Of a DNA stretch of 64,000 bases, positions 8,576-17,455 are shown piece by piece (within the stretch, counting starts at the first letter, position 1; the number at the start of each line of letters is the position of its first letter). The translations under genes and the position numbers were made by a program. The notes under the pieces are model-generated. The model had not been told where the DNA came from, searched no databases, and saw only the letters and a program-made list of their open reading frames with translations. The stretch covers positions 78,194 to 142,193 of the forward strand of contig CAWBDS010000001.1 in assembly GCA_963787645.1 (NCBI GenBank). The letters run 5' to 3'. Source of the stretch: Palsa-504 sp963787645 (GTDB taxonomy: Bacteria; Actinomycetota; Actinomycetes; Streptosporangiales; Streptosporangiaceae).

Positions 8576-8784
8576 GAGCGGGAGGATGGGCGCGCGGGCT
8601 GTCCGCAACCGAATCCGGGCGCTTCTTGGCACTTGATGCCGTATCCCAGCCTGGCGCGGGGCCTCGACCCCGAGGGGTCGCGAATTGCAGCTGCGAGCGC
8701 GCCGGTCAGCTTCTCACTTCCGACCGGGGCCCCGCGGGCAGCCCGCCCTTACCCGTCAGTCAGAGCACGAGGGAGGCGAGCTGC

Positions 8785-9480
8785 ATGGAGCAGCCGCAGG
8801 AGGTCATTGAGGACGAGGAGCACGAGCGGGCCTGGGACCGGGTCGCCGCAATCGACGTGGCCAAGGCGTCCGGGGTGGTCTGCACCCGGGTCCCGGACGA
8901 AAACCGCCCGGGCAGGCGCAGGGCGCGGGTCTGGACGGTGACCGCGACGATGAGCGAGGTCACGGCGCTGGGCGATCACCTGCGCGGCCAGGGCATCGAG
9001 GTCGTCACGATCGAGTCGACCAGCGACCTCATCGAGCGGGGCATGCTCCAGCCCTCGTTCATCCCGGACTATGACATCCGCCGGCTGCGGGAGTTCACCC
9101 CCACACCGACGACCTCACCCGCGACATCGAGGACCTGACCGCCCGCGCCGGCGAGCTGATCACCCAGATCCCGCCGCCTGGGGCATCGACGCCGGCGGTG
9201 CCACCGGGCCCGGCGTCGGCCAGGAACCGGACGCGGTCGCGCTGCCCGCCGTCGCCCGGCTGGACGAGATCACCGGCTGCGGCCCCGTCGCCGCCATGGC
9301 GATCATCGCGGAAATAGGCCTCGACATGACCGTCTTCGGCACCGCCGGACGGCTCGTCTCCTGGGCCAAGCTCTGCCCCCAGACCCGCCAGTCCGGCAAG
9401 AAGGCCACCGCCGCCTCGCCAGACGGCGGGGCAAGCGCAAGGCCCTGGCCGCCATCGCCCGGTCCATCCTGCTCAAGGTT
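8785..9480 (+). mobile_element. IS110-family transposase remnant
   Basis: ATG 8785 follows GAGGGAGG. AAIDVAKASGVVCTRVP is the RuvC-like (DEDD) beginning of IS110 transposases. A deletion joins VTIESTSD to LIERGMLQPSFI, then the frame changes twice. At 9230-9420 the C-terminal Transposase_20 domain appears (ARLDEITGCGPVAAMAIIAE, WAKLCPQTRQSGKK). Several lesions show an old, inactive copy. I found no clear ends. Confidence 0.7.
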
Positions 9481-9615
9481 GTGTTTACCGGTCAGCTGGG
9501 TCGCAGAACCGGGTGCGGGTCATATCCAGCACGACCGTTGAATGCTCGCGACCGCTCGCGTCGAGGAGAACTTGACGTAGCTCCCCGTATGGACGGTGCG
9601 CTGCTGACCAGCGGG

Positions 9616-10062
9616 TTACGTCTCAGACTGCTCAAGGTCGATGAGAGCGATCCCTATGTCGGGCCGCATCACCTTACGCAGCGCCGCCGGTGTTTCGCGC
9701 ACGACCACCTCTAGGGTGGGGAACACCCGGCCTTCGAGCAGATGGCCTCCCCGTGTCGTGCCGTCGGCCAGGCCCACGACGACGTGGACATGTACGGACG
9801 GCCCATCCTGGCCCACCGCGATGTCACCGATCAGCGACAGTACCTCGCACTGTTCATCCACCGGGATGCGGCGGTACTGTTTGGCCGCCCGGTCGAACCA
9901 GCCTACGACTGCTCGCTCGAACGCACCTACCGCGGTGATCTGGGCCGCCTCCAGGTCCTCAGCCCGCGCGAGCGCGCCGAGCTCGGCGACCGCCTCATCG
10001 CCCGGGTCGCACACCGCGACATAGGTGACAACCTCTGCGTCCTCGACAATCCTCGTTCTCAT
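9616..10062 (-). CDS. PPC/DUF296 domain protein
   Basis: The 148-residue protein matches the PPC (DUF296) fold, with PSVHVHVVVGLADG and GGHLLEGRVFPTLEVVV carrying the His residues that bind a metal in bacterial members. No AT-hook is present. ATG 10062 follows GAGGAGATCG. It is divergent from the DUF1707 gene, and the shared 132-base gap holds one copy of the ATCGT-N3-ACGAT operator, 59 bases upstream of this start. Confidence 0.75.
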   Translation of the reverse strand: MRTRIVEDAEVVTYVAVCDPGDEAVAELGALARAEDLEAAQITAVGAFERAVVGWFDRAAKQYRRIPVDEQCEVLSLIGDIAVGQDGPSVHVHVVVGLADGTTRGGHLLEGRVFPTLEVVVRETPAALRKVMRPDIGIALIDLEQSET

Positions 10063-10120
10063 CGATCTCCTCGCATCGCTGTGCATCCCTTGCTCGCGGA
10101 TACTTCCCGCCAGGGCAAGT

Positions 10121-10139
10121 TATATCGTCCTACGACTAA
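10121..10139. promoter_or_regulatory. Operator copy 1 (ATCGT-N3-ACGA)
   Basis: TATATCGT-CCT-ACGACTAA. It lies between the divergent PPC and DUF1707 genes. The right arm departs from the consensus after ACGA. Confidence 0.6.
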
Positions 10140-10194
10140 TTTTCCTCGCTCCGGGTAGGCAGGGAAGAAGTCAAGGGTCATCGGGAGAAGCAGA

Positions 10195-10602
10195 ATGAGC
10201 ACCGATCGCTGGATTCGCGCCTCAGACCAGGATCGAGAGAGGGTCATCGGCGTGCTCTGTGACGCGTACGCGGTAGGCCGGGTGAGCCGCGAAGAGTTCG
10301 ACGAGCGCAGCATAGCTGCGTATTCGGCCCGGACATGGGGCGAGTTGCGGGACCTCACCGCCGACCTTCCCGCACCGCCGACCGGCGGACTTCCCGCGGA
10401 CGCCGTGGCCAGGCGGGATGTCACTCGCCGCACAGCGGCCCCGATAATGTGGCTCTGCCTGTTTGCGGTGTCGGCGGCCCTGGCCTTGGGAGGTTTCGCC
10501 GGGGCGGTGTGGGTGATCGCCTTCGTCCCGATGGTATCGGTCCTCCTCGTCTCGGCGCGAGGCGCCCGCAAGGTGGGCCCTCGCCGCCGCGCCTCCCGTT
10601 GA
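10195..10602 (+). CDS. DUF1707 membrane protein
   Basis: The 135-residue protein starts with a DUF1707 segment (IRASDQDRERVIGVLCDAYAVGRVSREEFDER), the short helical N-terminal domain common in actinobacterial membrane proteins. Two membrane helices at about residues 82-120 and a basic tail follow. ATG 10195 follows GGGAGAAG. Operator copy 1 lies 56 bases upstream. Its role is not known; the soluble part may bind partners at the membrane. Confidence 0.75.
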   Translation: MSTDRWIRASDQDRERVIGVLCDAYAVGRVSREEFDERSIAAYSARTWGELRDLTADLPAPPTGGLPADAVARRDVTRRTAAPIMWLCLFAVSAALALGGFAGAVWVIAFVPMVSVLLVSARGARKVGPRRRASR

Positions 10603-10614
10603 CGCGCCCTCCGG

Positions 10615-11037
10615 CTAGGAGCGGGAACCGGCAGCTTCGTGCTTGGTCACGAGGCCGTCGAGGACCGCAGCGAGCTCACGCAGACGGTCCAGGTGCGCCG
10701 AGGTCAGCTCCTGCAGGATGAGCTCAGCGGCCGACGTCAGCCGAACCCTGACCACCCGGCCGTCGTCGGCATCCGGTATCCGCTCAACCAGCCCTGCAGC
10801 CTCCGCACGGTCGATAAGCTCCACCGTGCTGTGTGAGCGCAGGAGCAGGTAGCCTGCGAGGTCGCCGACGGTGGGCGGCACGTCACCCGGATGTCCCTTG
10901 ATCGCCACCAGCAGCTGGTGCTGGACCTGGGTCAGGCCGGCGGCCTGCGCCTGATCTTCGCTCCAGCGCTGGAAGCGCCGCAAGGCGACGCGGAATTCCA
11001 GCAGCCTTTCGAAGTCCTGCTGGGCCAGTGCGGTCAT
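10615..11037 (-). CDS. MarR family transcriptional regulator
   Basis: The 140-residue protein has the MarR winged helix: GLTQVQHQLLVAIKGHPG, the recognition helix YLLLRSHSTVELIDRAEAAG and the wing DADDGRVVRVRLT, between N- and C-terminal dimer helices. ATG 11037 is preferred because AAAGG stands just before it; a GTG at 11043 overlaps that site. A degenerate copy of the repeated operator lies 94 bases upstream. As the only dimeric MarR-type regulator inside the operator-rich region, it is the best candidate to bind all copies. The ligand is unknown; there is no conserved Cys to suggest peroxide sensing. Confidence 0.8.
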   Translation of the reverse strand: MTALAQQDFERLLEFRVALRRFQRWSEDQAQAAGLTQVQHQLLVAIKGHPGDVPPTVGDLAGYLLLRSHSTVELIDRAEAAGLVERIPDADDGRVVRVRLTSAAELILQELTSAHLDRLRELAAVLDGLVTKHEAAGSRS

Positions 11038-11114
11038 GGTCACCTTTCCCGGTTGCCTGCCGATGTCCCTACGGATAGCGTGTCACCGCGCGCAGGCCGC
11101 GGATGCTACCGGAC

Positions 11115-11270
11115 TTAGTCCCCGGACACTCTATCGTGAAGCGAATATTCTGTGGCCAGGATCGACCCGGACCGGTTATCACAGGTTACCCCCGTCAGCA
11201 CGTGCAGGACCGGCACGAACGGATTCAGGCCGAAGATGCCTAGGCGGCCTTCTCTGCGCACGTCAGCCGA
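11115..11270 (-). pseudogene. Possible remnant of a small membrane protein (DUF4383-like)
   Basis: The minus strand reads RLGIFGLNPFVPVLHVLTGV before losing character. This resembles the LGLFGxNPxxxxLHLxxG core of DUF4383 membrane proteins. No start with a ribosome site is seen. Operator copy 3 lies just upstream, which fits a former regulon member. Confidence 0.25.
11131..11149. promoter_or_regulatory. Operator copy 2 (degenerate), upstream of marR
   Basis: CTATCGT-GAA-GCGAATATTC: the left arm is intact and the right arm has two changes. It lies 94 bases before the MarR start, so autoregulation is possible. Confidence 0.4.
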
Positions 11271-11281
11271 CCAGGCTCGCT

Positions 11282-11303
11282 TTACATCGTAGAACGATAT
11301 TAG
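11282..11303. promoter_or_regulatory. Operator copy 3
   Basis: TTACATCGT-AGA-ACGATATTAG. It lies upstream of the remnant at 11115-11270 and of marR, and just past the end of the STAS gene. Confidence 0.5.
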
Positions 11304-11347
11304 TCTTTTGGCCGTGCACGCGGCAAACGGAGACCCACGGGAGCCGA

Positions 11348-11740
11348 TCACCACGCGGACACGGGCGGGTATTCCGCCGCGCTGCCGCTAGCACTATCGT
11401 CCAAGGCGGCCGACCCCGACGCGGCGACGGCATCCAGCAGTCGCGCCACGGCAGGCTGCGGGCATGCGAGGACCAGCTCACCGCCGCGGCGGCTGACCAC
11501 GCGACCGGCCCAGGTCAGGATGAGGGCTACCCACCAGTCCATAGAGGAGAGCCGGGACAGGTCGACAACCAGGCGGCCCTGCCCCTGCGCCGCCTGCAAT
11601 TCCAGAAGCAGGCGAAGCCAGCCGCAATCGGCGATACGGGCACGGTCCGTCAGCGACACGACGGCGCACGGGCCATCGCGGTCGTATTCCAGCGCCGAAA
11701 CCGGCAACTCCGGCTCTCGCGCCTCAGGCACGGCAAACAT
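11348..11740 (-). CDS. STAS domain protein (anti-sigma factor antagonist-like)
   Basis: The 130-residue protein has a STAS fold: AVVSLTDRARIADCGWLRLLL, then LVVDLSRLSSMDWWVALILTWAGR, where the SSMDWW region corresponds to the Ser/Asp phosphorylation loop of SpoIIAA-type proteins. Proteins of this kind free a sigma factor from its anti-sigma factor. The ATG at 11740 lies inside operator copy 4, so the mRNA would be nearly leaderless or translation starts later (GTG 11731 is in frame). A second STAS gene lies at 14257. Confidence 0.65.
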   Translation of the reverse strand: MFAVPEAREPELPVSALEYDRDGPCAVVSLTDRARIADCGWLRLLLELQAAQGQGRLVVDLSRLSSMDWWVALILTWAGRVVSRRGGELVLACPQPAVARLLDAVAASGSAALDDSASGSAAEYPPVSAW

Positions 11741-11757
11741 ATCGTGTGACGATGTTT
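11735..11757. promoter_or_regulatory. Operator copy 4, overlapping the STAS start
   Basis: AAACATATCGT-GTG-ACGATGTTT. Besides the core, the outer AAAC/GTTT bases also pair. It covers the first codon of the minus-strand STAS gene. Confidence 0.55.
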
Positions 11758-11941
11758 CGGTTCATGGACTGCTTCTTACCTCGCACGATCTCCGCAAACC
11801 CGGCGCACATATGCGACGTGCCACGACGTTTGGGTAGCACGTCACACGAGCGCGGCGACGAGCGCGGAACTGGCGACGTCGGGCAGGGCGTCGTCACCCG
11901 CCTGTTCGTCTGACCGTCTGCCGGACGGCCGGCATCGCGTG

Positions 11942-12241
11942 CTAGATGCACACGGCCGACCAGCCCGGGCATATACCCGTACCGTCCGCGCCCGTGCCGC
12001 CCGCGCGGGCGGCGAGAAGCGCGGCGGCGATCAATGCGACGCAAACGGCGAACCACATCAGCGGCCATGCCAGTTGCCTGCACGGGTGCGGGCCAGACCG
12101 GATCTGCTCCCGCCCGGGAAACGCCTCGCCCGCGCCCAGCCGGTTGAACATGGCCAGTTCCGTGGTCAGCTTCAGGTCAGAGCTGGCGAGGTCGTCTTCG
12201 ATTCTATCGAGCATGCGCTGCTCACCTGTCTTGAGGCTCAT
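11942..12241 (-). CDS. DUF3040 family membrane protein
   Basis: The 99-residue protein starts MSLKTGEQRMLDRIEDDLAS, the DUF3040 signature (an N-terminal helix followed by F-x-R-L), and has a single membrane helix near residues 63-82. ATG 12241 follows AAGGAGG. Operator copy 5 lies about 93 bases upstream. Two related genes occur at 35778 and 38234. The function of the family is unknown. Confidence 0.75.
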   Translation of the reverse strand: MSLKTGEQRMLDRIEDDLASSDLKLTTELAMFNRLGAGEAFPGREQIRSGPHPCRQLAWPLMWFAVCVALIAAALLAARAGGTGADGTGICPGWSAVCI

Positions 12242-12333
12242 TGCCGAGACCTCCTTCCCTACGAGTGCGAGCGCGAGTACGAGTACGCGATTGGCGTCAT
12301 CTCCTGGCGCATAACACGGCGCCACCACACGAT

Positions 12334-12357
12334 AATTATATCGTACAACGAACTAAT
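12334..12357. promoter_or_regulatory. Operator copy 5, upstream of DUF3040
   Basis: AATTATATCGT-ACA-ACGAACTAAT. An ACGATA half-site (12329-12334) stands in outward orientation just to the left, giving a third half-site. Confidence 0.55.
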
Positions 12358-12408
12358 ATAGCGCGATCCGGCGGACCGCCGGTGGCGTCGTGCCTAGCGA
12401 CCAGTTCG

Positions 12409-13143
12409 TTAGCGGCCGGACGCCGGCCGTCCGAACTCCGCAGCCGAGAGGCGACCCTGGACCAGCCGGGCGGAGATGACCCGGACCCGCTGGTTGGTGT
12501 GCTGGGAGTAGCGGCTCAGCAGCCGGAAGGCCTCGGCCGGGGAGACCCCGAGCTCGGCGTGCAAGATACCCTTGGCCTGCTCGATCACGGCCCGGGACTC
12601 AAGCCCGGCGTGCAGGTTGTCGACCATGCGGCGGCAGGCCCGGTACAGCGAGGCGTTGCGGACCGCGGTACCGCCCTGCGCCGCGAACAGCAGCGCGATG
12701 TCATGCGCGGCGCCGCAGAACACCTCCGGGTCCCGCCCGTAAAGGGCGACCGCGCCGGCCGGCTGCCGGTCGGTACGCAGCGGCAGGACCAGGCAGCTGC
12801 CGAACCCCGCCGCGGCCGCGGACCGGCAGAACGCCGGCCAGCGGCGCTCCGCGGCAGTGTCATCGACCCGCCGCGGCTCGTTATGCCGCAATGCCTCCAC
12901 GACCGGTCCCTGGCCGCCGTCGAACTGGAGCCGGTGCAGCTCATCCAGCCGATGGTCGGAGACGGCAAAGGTCAGCGCGCCGCCGTCCATCGCCATCGTC
13001 ACCGCCGCCGCGGTACCGCCCGGGACCAGCTCCACCCCCAGACCGGTCAGCCGGCGCAGCGCCTCGTCCGGCACCTCATCCTCGGTCAGCAGCTGAGCGA
13101 CCTCGGCCACGCGGTCGGCGAGCTCACGGGTAATGGACACCAT
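12409..13143 (-). CDS. GAF-ANTAR domain protein (RNA-binding antiterminator type)
   Basis: The 244-residue protein has a GAF sensor domain (residues about 20-165, AAAVTMAMDGGALTFAVSDH to VAEQ-like AAQGGTAV) and a C-terminal ANTAR domain (about 180-240, LESRAVIEQAKGILHAELGV then AEAFRLLSRYSQ), which in known members binds paired hairpins in mRNA leaders to prevent termination. The start is ATG 13143 with only a weak AGGACAGG. A broken, shortened paralogue is at 38066-38240. The ligand and RNA target are unknown. Confidence 0.85.
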   Translation of the reverse strand: MVSITRELADRVAEVAQLLTEDEVPDEALRRLTGLGVELVPGGTAAAVTMAMDGGALTFAVSDHRLDELHRLQFDGGQGPVVEALRHNEPRRVDDTAAERRWPAFCRSAAAAGFGSCLVLPLRTDRQPAGAVALYGRDPEVFCGAAHDIALLFAAQGGTAVRNASLYRACRRMVDNLHAGLESRAVIEQAKGILHAELGVSPAEAFRLLSRYSQHTNQRVRVISARLVQGRLSAAEFGRPASGR

Positions 13144-13493
13144 GCCGGCCTGTCCTACCCGGCAAAAAAGTATTCATGTGCATGCCGCGGCGCTGACCAG
13201 AGGAGCTGCTGTCTGCAGGCGGGCAGCCGTGCGCCAGCGGCGCACGGATTCGGCCAGTCGGCAGGTTTGGACCCAGCCGGGCATGGTAAATATTAAAACG
13301 GCAGCCGATGCGTGCGGTCCGGCCTCTCGAAAACAGCGGAGCCGACCCGAGGCAGTGAGCGAAGCTCCGCGCGTCGTAGCGTGCCGAACTCTCAGTCCTG
13401 GACTGCGGCCCGGGGTATAACCCCGGGTCGACGCAACCCAAATGATCAGTACGCGTGCTCCGATTACGCGCCGGTCGGGAACGGGAGCGAGCC

Positions 13494-14141
13494 TTGGCCA
13501 AGCAGCTGCAGCATTTCGGACCGTCCAGCCAGACCCTTGCCGTTCCGCCGTCAAGCGGACAGCCGACTGACGTCATCGAGCTGATCATGGCTGATCATCG
13601 CCGGATTCGGCGGCTATGCCACGCACTAGACGATGCGGCCCGCTGGAACCGCGATCCCGATCCTGCCTGGATGCCAGGCCATGTCTGGGAACGGCTGGCC
13701 GGATTGCTGGAAGAGCACACCCGGGCCAAGGAGGAGATCTGCTACCTGCCGGTGCTCCGGCGCCTCCCGCACGCTACGGAATGCAGACAGGAGGCTATCG
13801 CCGACCACGAGGACATCCGGGAGGCGATCAGCGAAGCGGCCCTGCAACGCGTCGGCTCGGTGCCCTGGTGGCGTGCGGTCAGGGCCGTCGTCGCGAGCAG
13901 CATCGACCACATCGACCGTGAAGAAACCGATGTGCTGGCCGAGTTCCCGCTTACGGTAACCATCACCCGCCGACGCGAACTCGGCCGTCAGTGGCGGGCG
14001 TTCATCGCGGCCTGGCGGCTGGACACCGCGCCCCGGGCCAGCGGCCAGTCGCCTCAGCCGCGAGAGGCGTCACTGCCGGCTCGTTCGGTTCCTTTCCGAG
14101 CGATCGGCTCTGAGGGTCAGAAGCATGGCAATGCGAAGTGA
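13494..14141 (+). CDS. Hemerythrin HHE domain protein
   Basis: The four-helix domain shows the HHE metal pattern: ADHRRIRRL, LLEEHTRAKEEICYLP, IADHEDIREAI and SSIDHIDREETDVL supply the His/Glu/Asp ligands of a di-iron site that binds O2 or NO. A tail of about 50 residues without clear fold follows. TTG 13494 has GGGAGCG in front; GTG 13455 is an alternative. It is divergent from the GAF-ANTAR gene. A truncated relative stands at 38839. A role in oxygen or nitric oxide sensing is inferred. Confidence 0.75.
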   Translation: MAKQLQHFGPSSQTLAVPPSSGQPTDVIELIMADHRRIRRLCHALDDAARWNRDPDPAWMPGHVWERLAGLLEEHTRAKEEICYLPVLRRLPHATECRQEAIADHEDIREAISEAALQRVGSVPWWRAVRAVVASSIDHIDREETDVLAEFPLTVTITRRRELGRQWRAFIAAWRLDTAPRASGQSPQPREASLPARSVPFRAIGSEGQKHGNAK

Positions 14142-14153
14142 GGATGGTACAGT

Positions 14154-14172
14154 TAGATCGTAGTACGATCTA
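14154..14172. promoter_or_regulatory. Operator copy 6, upstream of the second STAS gene
   Basis: TAGATCGT-AGT-ACGATCTA is a perfect 8+8 palindrome, 85 bases before the ATG at 14257. Confidence 0.65.
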
Positions 14173-14256
14173 TTTCGCCGGATGGGCGGACTAGGTTCAA
14201 GTACTGCCGGCCGCGGGTGCGGCCCGCATTACTGCCGAAAGGAGCGGCAAAGGCCC

Positions 14257-14994
14257 ATGCTCGACCATGAAGTCCAATCCGTGCCTGCCATCGTGACGCT
14301 GCCCGCCGAGATCGATCTGACGAACCAGGAAGGCGTCTACGACCAGCTCTATGCGGCCTTCGCCGCAGGCGCGCCGGTCGTCATCGCGGACTTCACCGCC
14401 ACCACCTTCTGCGATTGCTCGTCCCTGCGCGGCTTGCTGGCCGTCAAGGAACGCGCTGCATTGCGCAACGCGCAGCTCTGGCTGGCGATCCCGCCCGGCA
14501 CCTCCGTGCGCCGGGTGGCGGAGCTGACCGGCCTGGATCGCCGGCTGCCGGTCTACCCCAGCCTCTCTGAACCGAAGTTATCTGGACCTGGGCGGCAGGC
14601 GGCCGGGGTAGAGGAACAGTTCGGCATCGTCGCCATCCATGCCGCGGTCCGTGCACCGCAGGCGCCACCACCGACGGCATGGCATCCTCACATCACACCT
14701 CTCCATATCAAGCGGGTGGAGTACATCTATATCGTCTTACGATATAGATATCACTGGCGGCGGGCTTGCTACTCAATCCGCCTTTACATCCGCTGCCGAC
14801 GGCGCACCCTCTGGCCGGCCGACAGGCCTGCGGCGCAGAACGCAGGATCCGGCGAACACGCGCTATGGTCCGTTCGGAAAACCGATCGGCCCGAACGGCC
14901 AGTGGATCACCATCCAGGTCCGGCGCTCGCCACGGATGCTTTATATCGTGATACGATAGTAACCATCTTTGATGCTACATGGAGGGAGCATCCG
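14257..14994 (+). CDS. STAS domain protein whose frame runs on into the acetate transporter gene
   Basis: ATG 14257 lies behind AAAGGAG. Residues 1 to about 105 are a STAS domain (IVTLPAEIDLTNQEGVYDQL, then VVIADFTATTFCDCSSLRGL). The usual stop is missing. The same frame stays open for another 130 codons of low-quality sequence, crosses two operator copies and enters the transporter at 14995 in frame. Either the STAS stop was lost by a small indel, or a long STAS-transporter fusion is made. Two genes are more likely, because the transporter has its own ribosome site. Confidence 0.6.
14725..14749. promoter_or_regulatory. Operator copy 7, the most perfect copy
   Basis: ATCTATATCGT-CTT and its exact inverted complement ACGATATAGAT form an 11+11 perfect palindrome. 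It lies inside the open frame after the STAS domain and 246 bases before the transporter. Confidence 0.65.
14942..14960. promoter_or_regulatory. Operator copy 8, directly upstream of the acetate transporter
   Basis: TATATCGT-GAT-ACGATAGT ends 34 bases before the ATG at 14995, where a repressor would cover the promoter or its start. Confidence 0.65.
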
Positions 14995-15636
14995 ATGTCC
15001 GCAAGCGACGTCTCGGAGAACATAGGGACAGCGGCCGGGCCTGCGCGGCCCCCGGCCGTCACCCAAAGCATCGCGGACCCGGTCCCGGTCGGGATAGCGG
15101 GCTTCGCCATGACCACCTTCATCCTGTCCTGCGTCAACGCCGGGTTCTTCGGCGGTGCCACGGCCACACCGATGGTCCTGGGCCTGGCCATCTTCTACGG
15201 CGGGCTGGTGCAGCTGCTGGCCGGCATGTGGGCCTTCCGCCGGGGCGAGACGTTCGTCGCCGTGGCGTTCTGCTCCTACGGCGGCGGCTTCTGGCTGTCG
15301 TACTTCTTCCTGGTCTACTTCATCGCCCCGCACCTGGCCCCGTCGGTGGCGGGCGACGCGGTGGGCCTGTACCTGCTCGGCTGGCTGATCTTCACCGCCT
15401 ACATGACGATCGCCGCGCTGAAGACCAACGCTGCCGTCCTGGCGGTCTTCGTCACGCTGACCGCGACCTACCTGCTGCTGACCCTGGCCAAGCTCGGCGT
15501 GGCGACGTCCTCGCTGACGAACATCGGCGGCTACGTCGGCATCACCTGCGGCGTCTGCGCGTGGTACGTCGCCTTCTCGCACGTCACCAACGCGACCTTC
15601 GGAAGGGACCTCATCCCGACCTGGCCGCTGAGGTGA
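14995..15636 (+). CDS. GPR1/FUN34/YaaH (SatP) family acetate uptake transporter
   Basis: The 213-residue protein has six membrane helices of the AceTr/SatP family (GFAMTTFILSCVNAGFFGG, LAIFYGGLVQLLAGMWAFRR, FCSYGGGFWLSYFFL). The family signature NPAPLGL is replaced by DPVPVGI. Members move acetate or succinate with protons. ATG 14995 follows GGAGGGAG. It is the third gene of an operator-linked group that also has lactate and pyruvate enzymes, so import of small organic acids fits. Confidence 0.8.
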   Translation: MSASDVSENIGTAAGPARPPAVTQSIADPVPVGIAGFAMTTFILSCVNAGFFGGATATPMVLGLAIFYGGLVQLLAGMWAFRRGETFVAVAFCSYGGGFWLSYFFLVYFIAPHLAPSVAGDAVGLYLLGWLIFTAYMTIAALKTNAAVLAVFVTLTATYLLLTLAKLGVATSSLTNIGGYVGITCGVCAWYVAFSHVTNATFGRDLIPTWPLR

Positions 15637-16000
15637 CCACGCGGCAGCCAGCCGTCGCCTGCTGGCTCCGCCCCCCGGAGCACCTTTCGGGGTGGCACCG
15701 GCAATGCGGCGCGGGAAATCTGGCTGCGACAGCACGCGAGCCAGTGCCTTCTGCACCCTCAGTGCAGCGTGGCCGCCGAGCCGGCCGGGCCGTCCACGCC
15801 GACCACGATCCGGATGACAGCCGATGCCGGGCTTCGCGCGATGATCGTGAGCGGTTCCGTAGCTGACTGGCCAGGCAGGTCATGCGTGCTGCTTCGTTTC
15901 ACCTCTGTGTTCTGGGCCGTCTTCGGGGCGAATGCAGCCGCGAGAACGAAGGGCCAGGATCAACGCGGAGCCTGCCGGAGCGGCGGCTTACGATACGATC
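15637..16000. other. Gap without a supported gene
   Basis: Only short overlapping frames are present, none with a family match or ribosome site. The right end becomes AT-rich and leads into operator copy 9. Confidence 0.4.
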
Positions 16001-16019
16001 TATATCGTAACACGAAGTA
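16001..16019. promoter_or_regulatory. Operator copy 9, upstream of the MFS carrier
   Basis: TATATCGT-AAC-ACGAAGTA. Two further ACGAT half-sites overlap it on the left (15990-15999). It lies 86 bases before the MFS start. Confidence 0.55.
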
Positions 16020-16104
16020 AGTTCCTGAAGCGGCCGCAGCAGTTTAGCGGTTTAAGAGCGCGATTGGGGGTAACTGAGCCGGGCAAGCACCAAGGAGGTC
16101 GGAT

Positions 16105-17417
16105 ATGCGGGTGAGGCAAGCGGCCTTGGACTCCTCGCGCTGGCGCCGGCTGATCCCGGTCGCGTTCATCACCTACTCCTTCGCCTACCTGGACCGCTCG
16201 AACTACTCGATCGGCGCCGCTGGTGGTCTGACGAGCGGCTGCACATGACGTCGGCGGAGACTGGCCTGCTGGGCGGCCTGTTCTTCATCGGTTACTTCCT
16301 GTTCCAGGTACCGGCCGGAAACTTCGCCGAGCGCCGCAGCGTCAAGACCCTGCTGTTCTGGTCGCTGTGCGCCTGGGGCGTGTTTGCCGCGCTGCAGGGC
16401 GCCATCACGACCTACTGGCTGCTGCTTGTCGACCGCTTCCTGCTCGGCGTCGTCGAAGCAGTGGTATTGCCTGCCATGCTGGTGTTCTTGGCCCACTGGT
16501 TCACCCGATCCCAGCGCGGGCGCGCGGACACCTTTCTCATCCTCGGCAATCCGGTCACGTTGCTGTGGATGTCGGTGGTGTCCGGCTACCTGGTCGCGGC
16601 CGTCGGCTACCGCTGGATGTTCGTCATTGAGGGCCTCCCGGCCATCGCGTGGGCGTTCGGCTTCCGCCGCCTGGTGGACGACCGGCCCGCGGACGCCGCC
16701 TGGCTCAGCGCGGACGCCCGCCACGACATCGAGCAGACCATCGCCGCGGAGCAGCGAGAGTTGCCTGCGCCACGCGGATTCCGCGAGGTGGCGCGCTCAC
16801 CGAACGCCCTGGTGCTCTCGGCGCAGTACCTGCTGTGGAGCGTCGGCGTCTACGGCCTGGTGTTCTGGCTGCCGTCCATCGTCAAGCACCTCACCGGGCA
16901 GGGGATCGGCTCGACCGGAGCGCTCACCGCGATCCCGTACGCGGCCGCGGTGATCGCCATGATCGCGGTGTCCGTCGCCTCCGATCATCTGGCGTCCCGG
17001 CGGGTGTTCACGTGGATACCGCTGCTCATCTCGGCGATCTGCTTCGCGGTCTCGTACCTGACCCGCGGCGGCACGTTTACCACCGCGTTCATCCTGCTGA
17101 TCATCGCCGCGGCTGGCATGTACGCGCCGTATGGCCCATACTTCGCCCACATTCCCGAGCTATTTCCGGCCGCCGACGCCGCCCCCGCAATCGGCATGAT
17201 CAACGCGTTCGGTGCCCTGGGCGGGTTCGTCGGCACGTACATCGTGGGCGCGCTCGGCGGCGGCACATCCGCGGTGCCGTTCGTTTTCCTCGCCGCGTGC
17301 CTGTTCGCGGCGGCGCTGCTGATATTCGCCGTACGCCGTCCCGGCCATGCATGCGAGGGAGCCCGGCCCGGCGACGTGACTGACAGCGGTGACGCAGCCC
17401 CGACCCGGGCCGCTTGA
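16105..17417 (+). pseudogene. MFS transporter (anion:cation symporter type), one-base frameshift
   Basis: ATG 16105 follows AAGGAGG and gives RLIPVAFITYSFAYLDRSNY, the first helix of ACS-type MFS carriers. After GAAGG the frame is lost at about 16227; the next frame continues SDERLHMTSAETGLLGGLFF and eleven further helices to 17417. One missing base explains it. Apart from this the 437-residue protein is complete. Members import organic anions such as tartrate or hydroxy acids; the substrate is not visible here. The stop lies 3 bases before the IS3 end. Confidence 0.75.
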
Positions 17418-17455
17418 GCTGCCCCACGTTTTCCGGACAGGGAATTGCGGTTAAT

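Noticed and set aside
8360..8632. A minus-strand frame with IGWDVFRVICPDWRRHAWL as a gene fragment.
   Set aside because: It overlaps the tail of the broken dehydrogenase, has no start with a ribosome site, and I could not link it to a family.
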